This document shows positions 55,175-63,781 of a DNA stretch of 64,000 nucleotides, one piece after another. Positions within the stretch are counted from its first letter, which is position 1; every line of letters begins with the position of its first letter. The notes beneath the pieces were generated by a model. It was not told the DNA's origin. It did no database searches and was given only the letters and a program-made list of their open reading frames with translations. Source of the stretch: Cyclobacteriaceae bacterium (lineage in GTDB: Bacteria; Bacteroidota; Bacteroidia; Cytophagales; Cyclobacteriaceae). Made by a program: the position numbers and the translations under genes. The stretch is from the NCBI GenBank assembly GCA_028281285.1, contig JANQKF010000017.1, positions 1 through 64,000 on the forward strand, read 5' to 3'.

Positions 55175-57601
55175 ATGAACTTCACACAAAACCTAAAAGT
55201 CGCATTTCGAGGTTTGAGAAAAAGGCCAGCATTTTCGCTGATTATTATTCTCACAATTGCCATTGTCACTGGTACGAGTATCGTCATCTACAGCTATATC
55301 GATGCATTGCTTTTGACACCTCTCCCTTTTAAAGATCCGGATCGCCTGGTGCAGGTTTATTCTTCTAAAGGTGATGAACGTGGCCTCCTCTCGTATCCCG
55401 AATTCCTCGATATGCAAGAGGAACTGAACTTAATCGAGGACATTGCCGGATATCGTGATGGTGGTCGATATAATCTGAGTGGAGACGGAAAACCACCTGA
55501 AGAATTGACCACCACTTTTGCAACCAGCAACCTGTTCAAGGTGCTTGGCTTCGAACCTATGATTGGAGATCACTGGCCGGAAACACTGGACAAAAGAGGC
55601 TCTCATACCCTAATGTTCACCCACGAATTCTGGCAAAGACGATTCGACAGCAATCCTGATGTGGTCGGGCTGGACGTTACTCTGGACGGGTTTGCAGGAT
55701 ACGCCAATTATGGGGTAATGCCAGAAGGGTTCAGTTTTCCGGTAAGAAATGAAGCCTTCCGTGCCATGGCTTATACCGATCGGGCGGTGACCAATCGTGC
55801 ATTCAGGCCAGCTATAGGTTTGGCCAGGCTGAAGGCCGGTGTAACACTGAAGCAATTCAATGAAGAATTGAAGCGATTTGGTGAGCTTCAGCAGCAGCGA
55901 TTTCAGGACAGCAATCTTGGTGTCACATTTTTTGCTGAACCTCTGGAAGAGCTTTTTGTCGGAAATATCAATGGATACTTATGGTTACTGGCGGGGGCAG
56001 CAATTTTCCTGTTGGTCATAGCAGTCGTTAACGTCTCGAATCTGATCGTTAGCCAAGCAATTCGTCAAAGCAAAGAGACAGCCGTTCGCAAAGTGCTGGG
56101 CTCTTCTAATTCCCAATTGATAAGTGGTTTTATTGCCAATTCCCTAATCCTGTCGATCACAGGAAGTGTGGTCGGGCTGGCCTTAAGTTGGTACTTTATT
56201 GATATTTCAGAATCACTGGTGAGCCAATACTTGCCCTACTGGATTAATGTGGAAATCAATATAAGCGTATTCCTTTATGCCTTTGGATTGGCAGTGTTAC
56301 TTGGACTAATCACTGGATTAGTGCCATGGATGTCACACTTTTCCAGAAATAACATCCTGGAAAAACTGAAGGATGGTCAAAACACTACGGGCAGTAGAAA
56401 ACAAAACAGGATACAACGAGCATTTGCTACCCTTCAAATTGCTGTGAGTATCCTACTACTTGTTGGTGGAGGATTGCTATATAGAAGCTTCAATGAAGCT
56501 CGACAAACTAATCTGGGATTTGACACCGAAGAAAGAGCCACATTTCGAATTGCCCTTGCCTGGTACAAATATTCAAAACCTGAGATGATTCGTAATTTTT
56601 ATGAAATCAGCACGAATAGGATAGCCTCTGTCCCTGGTGTAGAATCGGTTACAGTAAACAGTATTTTACCATTGACAGATATCGTGAACACCTCAACAGA
56701 TGCACAAACAAACTTCGCACTGGAGGGCCAACCTGAAGTAGAGCAAGCTCAAAACCCCTTTATCAGTGTTCAAAAGGTGATGCCCAATTATTTTGAAGCG
56801 ATGAACATTGAGTTCTTAAGTGGCACCGGGTTCAATGAGTCAGATGTAACCGCTCAAACGAGTCAAGTGATCATTGATCAGCAACTGGCTGAGAAAATGT
56901 GGCCCGGAGAAAACCCCCTAGGCAAACGTATCAAAGTAGGAAGTCGAGGTAGGGACAATCCGCTTCTGACAATCACAGGAATCGTTAATGACGTCAAGCA
57001 TCAGAGCATCACAGGTGATAATATCCCGAGTGTTTATGTCTCGATTCTGGCCTATACCGAAATTGATGCCTACTATGTTGTGAAAACGAATAGTCCTATG
57101 AATAGTCTGGCTCCCCGACTGACTGAGACAATTCTCTCTATCGATGAAAACCAACCTACTTTCGAATATATGATGATGGATGACCGCGTGGCAGACAACA
57201 ATTGGCAATCGAAGGTTTCAAGTGCATTGTTTCTGGCCATTGCGATCATTGGAAGCATTACGGCAGCCGTAGGGTTATTTAGTATTATCACCTTCATTTT
57301 GGTAATGAAAGTCAAGGAACTCGCCCTAAGAAGAGTCTTGGGAGCCTCGGGGTCAAACATCTTACAATTAGCCATGAAAGATGTGCTCAAAATATCCGGT
57401 GTAGGGATTATCATAGGACTGGCACTAGCTCCATTCTTACTGCGTCCTATACTCCCATTTTTGTTCAACGTGACGCTAACGGATATCTCCGTATACTTAT
57501 TGGCGACAATTGGACTTGCTCTTATTTCGGTAATGGCTTCTCTATCACCAATCAGAAGGGCCATGTTTGTAAATCCGGTTACAGCATTGAGAAAAGATTA
57601 A
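55175..57601 (+). CDS. FtsX/MacB-type ABC permease (duplicated orphan type)
   Basis: About 808 residues from the ATG of MNFTQNLKVAFRGLRKRPAF. It has two FtsX transmembrane units, each preceded by a periplasmic MacB-type domain: an N-terminal helix at about 20-40, three helices at about 270-395, then a helix near 420 and three C-terminal helices at about 690-800. This is the ADOP layout. Such permeases act in mechanotransmission, not classical transport, and need a MacB-like ATPase, which is not encoded nearby. Its position between the FecCD permease and its ATPase suggests a recruited component. A TTG two codons upstream is also open. Confidence 0.83.
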   Translation: MNFTQNLKVAFRGLRKRPAFSLIIILTIAIVTGTSIVIYSYIDALLLTPLPFKDPDRLVQVYSSKGDERGLLSYPEFLDMQEELNLIEDIAGYRDGGRYNLSGDGKPPEELTTTFATSNLFKVLGFEPMIGDHWPETLDKRGSHTLMFTHEFWQRRFDSNPDVVGLDVTLDGFAGYANYGVMPEGFSFPVRNEAFRAMAYTDRAVTNRAFRPAIGLARLKAGVTLKQFNEELKRFGELQQQRFQDSNLGVTFFAEPLEELFVGNINGYLWLLAGAAIFLLVIAVVNVSNLIVSQAIRQSKETAVRKVLGSSNSQLISGFIANSLILSITGSVVGLALSWYFIDISESLVSQYLPYWINVEINISVFLYAFGLAVLLGLITGLVPWMSHFSRNNILEKLKDGQNTTGSRKQNRIQRAFATLQIAVSILLLVGGGLLYRSFNEARQTNLGFDTEERATFRIALAWYKYSKPEMIRNFYEISTNRIASVPGVESVTVNSILPLTDIVNTSTDAQTNFALEGQPEVEQAQNPFISVQKVMPNYFEAMNIEFLSGTGFNESDVTAQTSQVIIDQQLAEKMWPGENPLGKRIKVGSRGRDNPLLTITGIVNDVKHQSITGDNIPSVYVSILAYTEIDAYYVVKTNSPMNSLAPRLTETILSIDENQPTFEYMMMDDRVADNNWQSKVSSALFLAIAIIGSITAAVGLFSIITFILVMKVKELALRRVLGASGSNILQLAMKDVLKISGVGIIIGLALAPFLLRPILPFLFNVTLTDISVYLLATIGLALISVMASLSPIRRAMFVNPVTALRKD

Positions 57602-57604
57602 GCC

Positions 57605-58624
57605 ATGGAAACTGTACTGCAGATTAAAAACCTTACCACTGGGTATACCTCCAAACAGAGTAAAGCGATCGTCACAGCCCACATCAACGCGGAACTCCAC
57701 AAAGGAGAACTTGTATGTCTGATTGGCCCGAACGGGGCAGGTAAGTCAACTTTGATGCGCACTATCTCAGGAGCGCAAAAACCTCTTAACGGAGAGGTAT
57801 TCCTCAACGGACAAGACATTTATAGCATACCTCCTAAGCAATTAGCGAAGAGACTCAGCCTTGTACTGACTGAAAGGGTAAGTGCGGGAATGTTGTCTGC
57901 CTATGAGGTGATCGCATTAGGACGATATCCCCATACAAACTGGTCGGGTAAGCTGAGTCAGGATGATCATAGAATCATCCAGGAAGCTGTTGAAATGGCA
58001 GGAGCACAAGAATTGGTCGATCGATCACTCTCCGAACTTAGCGATGGAGAACGACAAAAAATCATGGTTGCCAGAGCATTCGCCCAAGAACCTGAGGTGA
58101 TGATTCTGGATGAAGTGACTGCCTTTTTAGATTTACCACGTAGAGTAGAAATCATGAAACTGCTTCGAAATATGGCGAGCCAGTCAGGTAAATCAATTCT
58201 CCTTTCCACGCATGACATGGATTTGGCCCTGAGAGGTTCCGACAGAATCTGGTTGATCCCGAAAGGAGGGGATCTGCATATCGGTTCCCCGGAAGATCTG
58301 GTATTGAATGGTACTTTCGAAGCTGCATTTCGAAGCGAGGGTATAAATTTTGATCGACAAAGTGGCTCATTTAATATCCATACCGAATACGATCTGTCTG
58401 TGTCAATAGTGGGTGGTGATCAAGAATCAATTTACTGGACGCAACGCGCAATGGAAAGGGCGGGTATCAAGGTAGAACCCAATGTCAATACAAGAGTCAT
58501 TATCGAAAACACCGAGGATCATCAATTCTGGAAATTCGTAGACGAAGACCACGAAAAATCCTTTGATTCAATTCATGAGCTCGTTCTGGCCTTGAATGAA
58601 AGACGAAAGGCCGTTGCAGTTTAA
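57605..58624 (+). CDS. FecE/HmuV-type ABC ATPase with C-terminal extension
   Basis: A 339-residue ATPase with Walker A GPNGAGKST, signature LSDGERQKIMVARA, Walker B VMILDEVTAFLD and the H-loop STHDMD. The first 250 residues are the normal FecE-type subunit. The last 85 residues (from about FDRQSGSFNIHTEYDLSV) form an additional alpha/beta domain not typical of the family. It presumably drives the FecCD permease upstream, and the extension may respond to ligand or metal. It starts three bases after the FtsX-type gene. Confidence 0.9.
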   Translation: METVLQIKNLTTGYTSKQSKAIVTAHINAELHKGELVCLIGPNGAGKSTLMRTISGAQKPLNGEVFLNGQDIYSIPPKQLAKRLSLVLTERVSAGMLSAYEVIALGRYPHTNWSGKLSQDDHRIIQEAVEMAGAQELVDRSLSELSDGERQKIMVARAFAQEPEVMILDEVTAFLDLPRRVEIMKLLRNMASQSGKSILLSTHDMDLALRGSDRIWLIPKGGDLHIGSPEDLVLNGTFEAAFRSEGINFDRQSGSFNIHTEYDLSVSIVGGDQESIYWTQRAMERAGIKVEPNVNTRVIIENTEDHQFWKFVDEDHEKSFDSIHELVLALNERRKAVAV

Positions 58625-58657
58625 GAACACTTATTGCTAATGGGTAAACACTGCTAT

Positions 58658-59707
58658 ATGAAAAATTTCATCTTACTTAGTCTGCTTCTCATCTCCCCAG
58701 TATTAATGGGGCAGTCCTCTTTTACCTTCCTTGGAGACGTGGTGGCTCCGGGCTCTAAAAGGCACTGGACAATTCCTATCAGTAGTACTCAGGACAGCAC
58801 AGTAATCCCCATCACAATCTTCCATGGCACCAAATCAGGTCCGGTTTTAGGAATTACGGCTGGGGTTCATGGTTATGAATATGCACCAATCATGGCCGGT
58901 CAAAAGCTCATAGAAAGGATCAATCCGCAAGAACTCTCCGGGACAGTTATCTTGGTTCAAATAGCCAATTTGGGAAGTTTCCTTGGCAGATCTCCCTATG
59001 TAAATCCGATGGATGATAAAAACCTGAATCGTGTGTTTCCAGGTAGCGCAGACGGAACCATCACAGAACGAATAGCCCATTTTATTAGCGAAGAAGTAAT
59101 TGGTAGAAGCACACATTTCATTGATATGCACAGTGGGGATGCACCCGAAGACCTTGTAGCTTATGTAGGCTACTATCAAAATGACAATATGCCGGAGGTT
59201 TCAAAAATAGGCAAATCAATGGCAATGGCAGCAGGCTATGATTATATCATAGAATTCAGAACAACAGATAAGGACTATCTCAAAGAAGGGAATTTGAGCT
59301 TGTACTGTTCAGCGGAAGCCTTCAAGAGGGGGCTACCCGCTATGGACTTCGAATGCGGAAGACTCGGCATTATTGAGCCACACTTGATTGAAAAAATCAC
59401 ATATGGAGTCGAACGCATATTAATTGAGCTGAAAATGGCTGAAGGTGAATTGGATGCTTCTCCCAGTCAATTGTTTTTTCCGGAAAGAGCCTATGTTTCC
59501 AGTGATTTCGAAGGGATCTTTTATCCTCTGAAAAAATCGGGTGATTATGTGTCCAAAGGAATGCATGTGGGCTATGTCACGGATTTCTTCGGCAAACACA
59601 TTCAAGAAGTTTATGCCCCGGAAACCGGTGTAGTTCTGTTTATCCTTGGCACTCCACCTGTTAACAGAGGAGAATCTCTTATTGGCATAGGAATTTCGTC
59701 CAGATAA
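58658..59707 (+). CDS. Secreted M14 aspartoacylase/succinylglutamate desuccinylase-like enzyme
   Basis: About 349 residues from MKNFILLSLLLISPVLMG, a signal peptide; an ATG six codons upstream and a TTG are open too. The zinc site is visible as GITAGVHGYEYAP (His and Glu) and HFIDMHSGD (His), with NLNRVFPGS in between, typical of the AstE/AspA branch of M14. The C-terminal part (FPLKKSGDYVSKGMHVGYVTD-like, here FYPLKKSGDYVSKG) is the family beta-domain. It would hydrolyse an N-acyl or amide bond in the periplasm, perhaps releasing metal from its ligand. It ends the long operon; a weak hairpin (59721-59736) follows. Confidence 0.8.
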   Translation: MKNFILLSLLLISPVLMGQSSFTFLGDVVAPGSKRHWTIPISSTQDSTVIPITIFHGTKSGPVLGITAGVHGYEYAPIMAGQKLIERINPQELSGTVILVQIANLGSFLGRSPYVNPMDDKNLNRVFPGSADGTITERIAHFISEEVIGRSTHFIDMHSGDAPEDLVAYVGYYQNDNMPEVSKIGKSMAMAAGYDYIIEFRTTDKDYLKEGNLSLYCSAEAFKRGLPAMDFECGRLGIIEPHLIEKITYGVERILIELKMAEGELDASPSQLFFPERAYVSSDFEGIFYPLKKSGDYVSKGMHVGYVTDFFGKHIQEVYAPETGVVLFILGTPPVNRGESLIGIGISSR

Positions 59708-59851
59708 GTTATAAATTAACCAGACTTCTTAGTCTGTACACCCACTGTTCATCTCTCAGGTTTTTCTGGCTTTAGGTAGTTGATATCTCCTCTAGTTTTC
59801 GTAGAACCAATACCTAACTTTGTGGTTGAATAATGACAACAGCACAAATCC

Positions 59852-60442
59852 ATGAATGCCGTTTTGAAACGATACCTTAGTATTCTTCCCTTCATGATCT
59901 TGCTATGTTTTCACGCCTTGGGACAGGATGCAAAATCAGAGAAAGAGGAACGCATCTCGCATAGTTCAGTTCCTGAAATGAGCGAAGAATGGCTTGACAA
60001 TACGTTCGGAGCACTGAAAAAAGTCAAATGGTATCGCGAAACAACCTCCGGAAAATTGAGTTTCGAAGCCAAATTCAAACACCTCAGAAAACGCTACAGT
60101 GTTGAGTTTTCACCCGATGGAAATGTAGAAGATGTCGAGCAACTCATACGATGGAAAAAACTTGACTCGGAAATCAAGTCAGTCCTAAGCCAGGCTTTTG
60201 ATCGTCTTCAAAAATTCAGATTGTACAAAATACAGCGACAATGGACTGCCGATTCCGGGCGGCAATTAAGTCAGGCTATCAAGTCCAACGATAATAGCTT
60301 GGCAAGAATCCATTACGAGGTGGAGTTTAAGGCTGTTCTTGACGGTAAGTATATGATGTGGGAAGGATTATTTGATACCGAAGGTAGGCTCATCAGTAAA
60401 CGACCTATCGAACTGCGCCCAACAGATAACCTTGATTTTTAA
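59852..60442 (+). CDS. Secreted PepSY-like protein, unknown function
   Basis: A 196-residue protein with a signal peptide ending near HALGQ. The mature part has a pattern of GKLSFEAKFKHLRKRYSVEFSPDGNVEDVEQLI, one PepSY-like beta-strand-helix unit, and a similar region later (RIHYEVEFKAVLDGKYMMWEGLFDTEGRL, noted here as landmarks). It probably binds a partner in the periplasm. It is coupled to the DUF2490 gene by TAATG. A TAACTTTG -7 box at 59815-59822 may start this two-gene operon separately from the zinc locus. Confidence 0.6.
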   Translation: MNAVLKRYLSILPFMILLCFHALGQDAKSEKEERISHSSVPEMSEEWLDNTFGALKKVKWYRETTSGKLSFEAKFKHLRKRYSVEFSPDGNVEDVEQLIRWKKLDSEIKSVLSQAFDRLQKFRLYKIQRQWTADSGRQLSQAIKSNDNSLARIHYEVEFKAVLDGKYMMWEGLFDTEGRLISKRPIELRPTDNLDF

Positions 60443-61119
60443 TGCGGAATTTATTGATCACTGTACTTCTTGTAATGAGTACCCCATTAGCTCAATCACA
60501 AATACGCGGAGGGCTATTACCGGAAGTATCCGTTTCGCATAGATGGGCTGGCAACAAATGGCGTATTACCGGACAAGTAGAATCCATGCAGCGGTTATTC
60601 ACCAAGGCTCCAGGAGAATCGCTGGAAGCCACATACAACTATGTGCGTACCGACCTTACCAGTGTCGTAACGTATCGATTGGCACCTGACTGGTCGATCG
60701 GAGGAGGTACCATGCTTCGCTTCACAAATGGAGAAAGTATAACCCGAATGATTCAACAGATCTCTTTGACCAGACGCGGTTCTTCGATACGTTGGGCGCA
60801 TCGACTACGTACAGATCAAACCTTCAACTCCGGTAGCAACCTCAGGTTCAGAATACGCTATCGTTTTTCTTTCGAGCTTCCTCTTAATGGTCAAAGCTTG
60901 AACGATCGTGAGTGGTATACAATAATGTCCATAGAGCAAATTGCTGATTTACAAACCGGAAATTCGGACTGGGAACAGCGGGCCGCTATTGCAATCGGTT
61001 ATTTCATTAATGCCAAGCACAAGGTGGAACTTGGACTGGACTACCGGGTCGACAATTTCATTGATGGTTCAGCCAGACATGGCTTATGGACTATGTTGAA
61101 TTACTTCGTTAACCTTTAA
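60442..61119 (+). CDS. DUF2490 outer-membrane beta-barrel protein
   Basis: A 225-residue exported protein with a signal peptide (MRNLLITVLLVMSTPLAQS). The rest alternates hydrophobic and polar residues in about 12 strands, with landmarks RRGSSIRWAHRLRTDQTF, RFRIRYRFSFELPL and KHKVELGLDYRVDNFID, typical of the DUF2490 small porin-like barrels of Bacteroidota. No function is known for the family. It is coupled to the PepSY-like gene (TAATG) and ends three bases from the convergent zinc-exporter gene. Confidence 0.78.
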   Translation: MRNLLITVLLVMSTPLAQSQIRGGLLPEVSVSHRWAGNKWRITGQVESMQRLFTKAPGESLEATYNYVRTDLTSVVTYRLAPDWSIGGGTMLRFTNGESITRMIQQISLTRRGSSIRWAHRLRTDQTFNSGSNLRFRIRYRFSFELPLNGQSLNDREWYTIMSIEQIADLQTGNSDWEQRAAIAIGYFINAKHKVELGLDYRVDNFIDGSARHGLWTMLNYFVNL

Positions 61120-61122
61120 CTT

Positions 61123-62004
61123 TCAGCAACCCTCACATTGCTCATCCTTTCCTTCAAACTCAATGGTCACGTGTTGAACGTCTTCCTTGAGTAGTTTCTT
61201 GGCCCTTGACTTTATGTTGGCCATCTCATTGAGCGAATAATCTTTGTCCAACCTCAAATGAGTAGATAGCACGTGATACTCCCCATCCATGGTCCAGATA
61301 TGACAATCATGAACATCCGTGATTTCAGGAAGCCCAAGTAATTTGTCGTGAATGCTCTTGACATCAATCTCCTTCGGTGTGGCCTGAAGGATGATGGAAA
61401 AACTCTTTTTTAAATTCTTGACCACATTAAAAATGATAAAGAGCGAAATCAGAATTGAAAGTAGCGGATCGATCCATGGAGCATCATAGTACATCATAGC
61501 CAAACTGCCTATCAATACAGCAACCCAACCCAATACGTCCTCGAGTAAATGCAGCGATATTACTCGCTCATTGATCGAGGTTCCTTTTCTCAATTTCAGG
61601 ACAGCAGCTCCATTCACAATTACCCCAAAGACGGCCAGGATCAACATACCCTGAGCATCTGTCTCATTGGGGTTTGTCAAACCAGGTATCGCTTCTTTAA
61701 GGATAAATGCTGAGCCCAAAAGAAGTACGATCGCATTAATAATAGCTCCGAGCAAGGAGAAGCGCTTATAGCCATAGGAATAAAGGTCGTCCCTGCCTTT
61801 CTCAGAGAGCTTCTGAAAGTACCAGGAAAGACCAATGGTCATGCTGTCGCCTAAATCATGAAGGGCATCGGAAAGAATGGCCAGACTGTTCGTGTAGAGG
61901 CCACCAACGATCTCGATAATGGTAAAAAAGAAGTTCAGGAAGAAGGCTGCCTTCAGATTTTTAGTGCCGTGATTATGGTGATGATGTCCGTGGTGATGAC
62001 CCAT
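61123..62004 (-). CDS. CDF-family zinc exporter with His-rich N-terminus
   Basis: A 293-residue cation diffusion facilitator. The N-terminus is MGHHHGHHHHNHGTKN, and six membrane helices follow, with metal-site motifs SDALHDLGDS in helix 2 and HLLEDVLGW in helix 5. The C-terminal cytoplasmic domain carries IHDCHIW-like landmarks (here VHDCHIWTMDGEYHVLS) and ends in CEGC. These point to zinc (or cobalt/cadmium) efflux by proton exchange, ZitB/CzcD class. It is convergent with DUF2490. Its presence next to a Zur-controlled uptake locus supports the zinc reading for the whole region. Confidence 0.93.
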   Translation of the reverse strand: MGHHHGHHHHNHGTKNLKAAFFLNFFFTIIEIVGGLYTNSLAILSDALHDLGDSMTIGLSWYFQKLSEKGRDDLYSYGYKRFSLLGAIINAIVLLLGSAFILKEAIPGLTNPNETDAQGMLILAVFGVIVNGAAVLKLRKGTSINERVISLHLLEDVLGWVAVLIGSLAMMYYDAPWIDPLLSILISLFIIFNVVKNLKKSFSIILQATPKEIDVKSIHDKLLGLPEITDVHDCHIWTMDGEYHVLSTHLRLDKDYSLNEMANIKSRAKKLLKEDVQHVTIEFEGKDEQCEGC

Positions 62005-62098
62005 GTCGCAATTTTATGCAAAATTACGGTGCAACAGGATACATAACCGCGTAAAATGTAGGAGTCAAATCATTATCCGCGATGGAACTGTGATTGGC

Positions 62099-63781
62099 TT
62101 ACCTATTAATTAGCTCAATTGCCTTTTCCAGCGCATCTTTGGGATCACAGACTACATCGGGCACCACGCCTGTGCCTTCCCAATCTCTTCCGCTTTGTAT
62201 ATGAATCTCATAACCTACTGGTACTAGAGCCACTAGCCCATTCGCTAATGGCAAATCAATACTACCATGTGCAGCTCCAAATGTAGTTTCTCCTACGATC
62301 GTAGCACGCTCGTGATTCTGCAATAAATAGCTGAGTTGCTCTCCTGCCGATACCGTTCTTCCATCTACCAGAATGTACACAGGAAGATCTTCAAGCCTTC
62401 GATCAGCGGGAACGTCTTTTGCAAAGAATTTTGTCTCTTCTCCAGCAAACATTTTTCTTTCAAAAAGCAGTGTGCCTTCAGGGAGGAAGTAACTTGACAC
62501 ATACTGAGAAAAGCCATCCGCACCCCCTGTATTACCACGAAGATCAATGATCAACGCTTTTGCTTCGGACATCTTCTGCATTACTTCATCCACTCGGTCC
62601 TTAGCAGTTTTTATTCGGGGGATTTGATATAACTTGAAGTAACCAATCTGATCCTCCATTATCCGGATATTCTGAAAATAGAAGTCATTCTCACGCTCAT
62701 CTTTGGTCTGAGCTTTTTCCGCCTCCGTCTCGGAAAACTCGACATCATCGCCTTCGCTCATCATCAGTGATTCCGATAGCGTAGGATTATAGTCTATACC
62801 AAAGTGGTGGTCATCCGTCAAGTCAATAATATCAGCCGAAAGCTGGCTGGCCAAATCCTGGGCGTTAGATACGTTTTTGTATTGGCCCATTTTCCACAGT
62901 TGGTTCAGGCCTACTTTGATCTTTTCATTAGATGATGTAAAGGGACTGAATTCATTCAAATAAGAGACATAAGCGCTGATTGTCGCCAGTACTTCATCGT
63001 TAGTCAATTCCGGTGATTCGGAGTCGATCTCCCGATCCACGGTAAAGAGCTTGTCATCGAAATCCGGGTTGAGAACGATCTTATTGTATTCATAGATTAA
63101 GTTGAGGTCTCCTCGCTGTTCTTCAATTTTCGTTGGAAAGCTGATACCATCCACCGTCTTGAAGTTGCTGTAATCCCTGACCAAGCTTACCTTCCCCAAT
63201 TGTGGATGATAGCTTTGGTATTCACTTCTGATCAGTCGATAATCCTCACCGGACAGATAGACTTTTACCTTGTTTCCGGACTTCAGTATGATCTCTAAGG
63301 CGTGCCTAGTGACATCACTAATAGTGGTTGTCCCTAGCAGTTTCACCTGATGCCCTTTGGCCTCAAAATCCACTAATAAGCCCTGAAAGTCAGCATCAAT
63401 TTCCGTCCATAAATCAATTCCTTCCTTAGGTAAGGCCGATATTGTATTCGGCTGATTGACCAATGACATATCCACCACAAAAAAGGCTTCGCCATTCCCG
63501 AGTATTCTAACACTGCCCGGATTGAACTCCTCACCCTGCAAAAGAGGTCCTTGATCAAATCTATAAAAGCCTCCCTCTTTGAACCTGGCCTTGATGTCAA
63601 AAGACATTCCATAGGCCGGGATTTCTACAGTACCCTCCATCATCAAGGACTGAACCAATCCAATTTTGCCCCGTGCTTCTCTATAGTTTTTGATCAAGTC
63701 ATCTGACCTTTCCTGCCCACAACCTATCAAGGGCATCGCGAGACAAATGGTAACAAAAAAAACATCTCTGATTCTTTTCAT
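62099..63781 (-). CDS. Lipoprotein S41 peptidase with LolA-like N-terminal domain
   Basis: A 560-residue lipoprotein (lipobox LIGC). Residues about 30-245 resemble the outer-membrane lipoprotein-sorting/LolA-like half-barrel (GTVEIPAYGMSFDIKARFKEGGFYRFDQGP region, then VKVYLSGEDYRLIRSEYQSY-like strands). The C-terminal half is an S41 tail-specific-type protease: ALIIDLRGNTGG, VDGRTVSAGEQLSYLL with the catalytic Ser, and VGETTFGAAHGS. No PDZ domain is visible. The combination is found in Bacteroidota but has no assigned substrate. It reads away from the exporter gene on the same strand. Confidence 0.83.
   Translation of the reverse strand: MKRIRDVFFVTICLAMPLIGCGQERSDDLIKNYREARGKIGLVQSLMMEGTVEIPAYGMSFDIKARFKEGGFYRFDQGPLLQGEEFNPGSVRILGNGEAFFVVDMSLVNQPNTISALPKEGIDLWTEIDADFQGLLVDFEAKGHQVKLLGTTTISDVTRHALEIILKSGNKVKVYLSGEDYRLIRSEYQSYHPQLGKVSLVRDYSNFKTVDGISFPTKIEEQRGDLNLIYEYNKIVLNPDFDDKLFTVDREIDSESPELTNDEVLATISAYVSYLNEFSPFTSSNEKIKVGLNQLWKMGQYKNVSNAQDLASQLSADIIDLTDDHHFGIDYNPTLSESLMMSEGDDVEFSETEAEKAQTKDERENDFYFQNIRIMEDQIGYFKLYQIPRIKTAKDRVDEVMQKMSEAKALIIDLRGNTGGADGFSQYVSSYFLPEGTLLFERKMFAGEETKFFAKDVPADRRLEDLPVYILVDGRTVSAGEQLSYLLQNHERATIVGETTFGAAHGSIDLPLANGLVALVPVGYEIHIQSGRDWEGTGVVPDVVCDPKDALEKAIELINR

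Noticed and set aside
62005-62050. Possible Zur-type box upstream of the CDF exporter
   Set aside because: TGTTGCA and TTTTGCAT occur, but not in the 8-1-8 palindromic spacing. An exporter would also not be expected under Zur repression.
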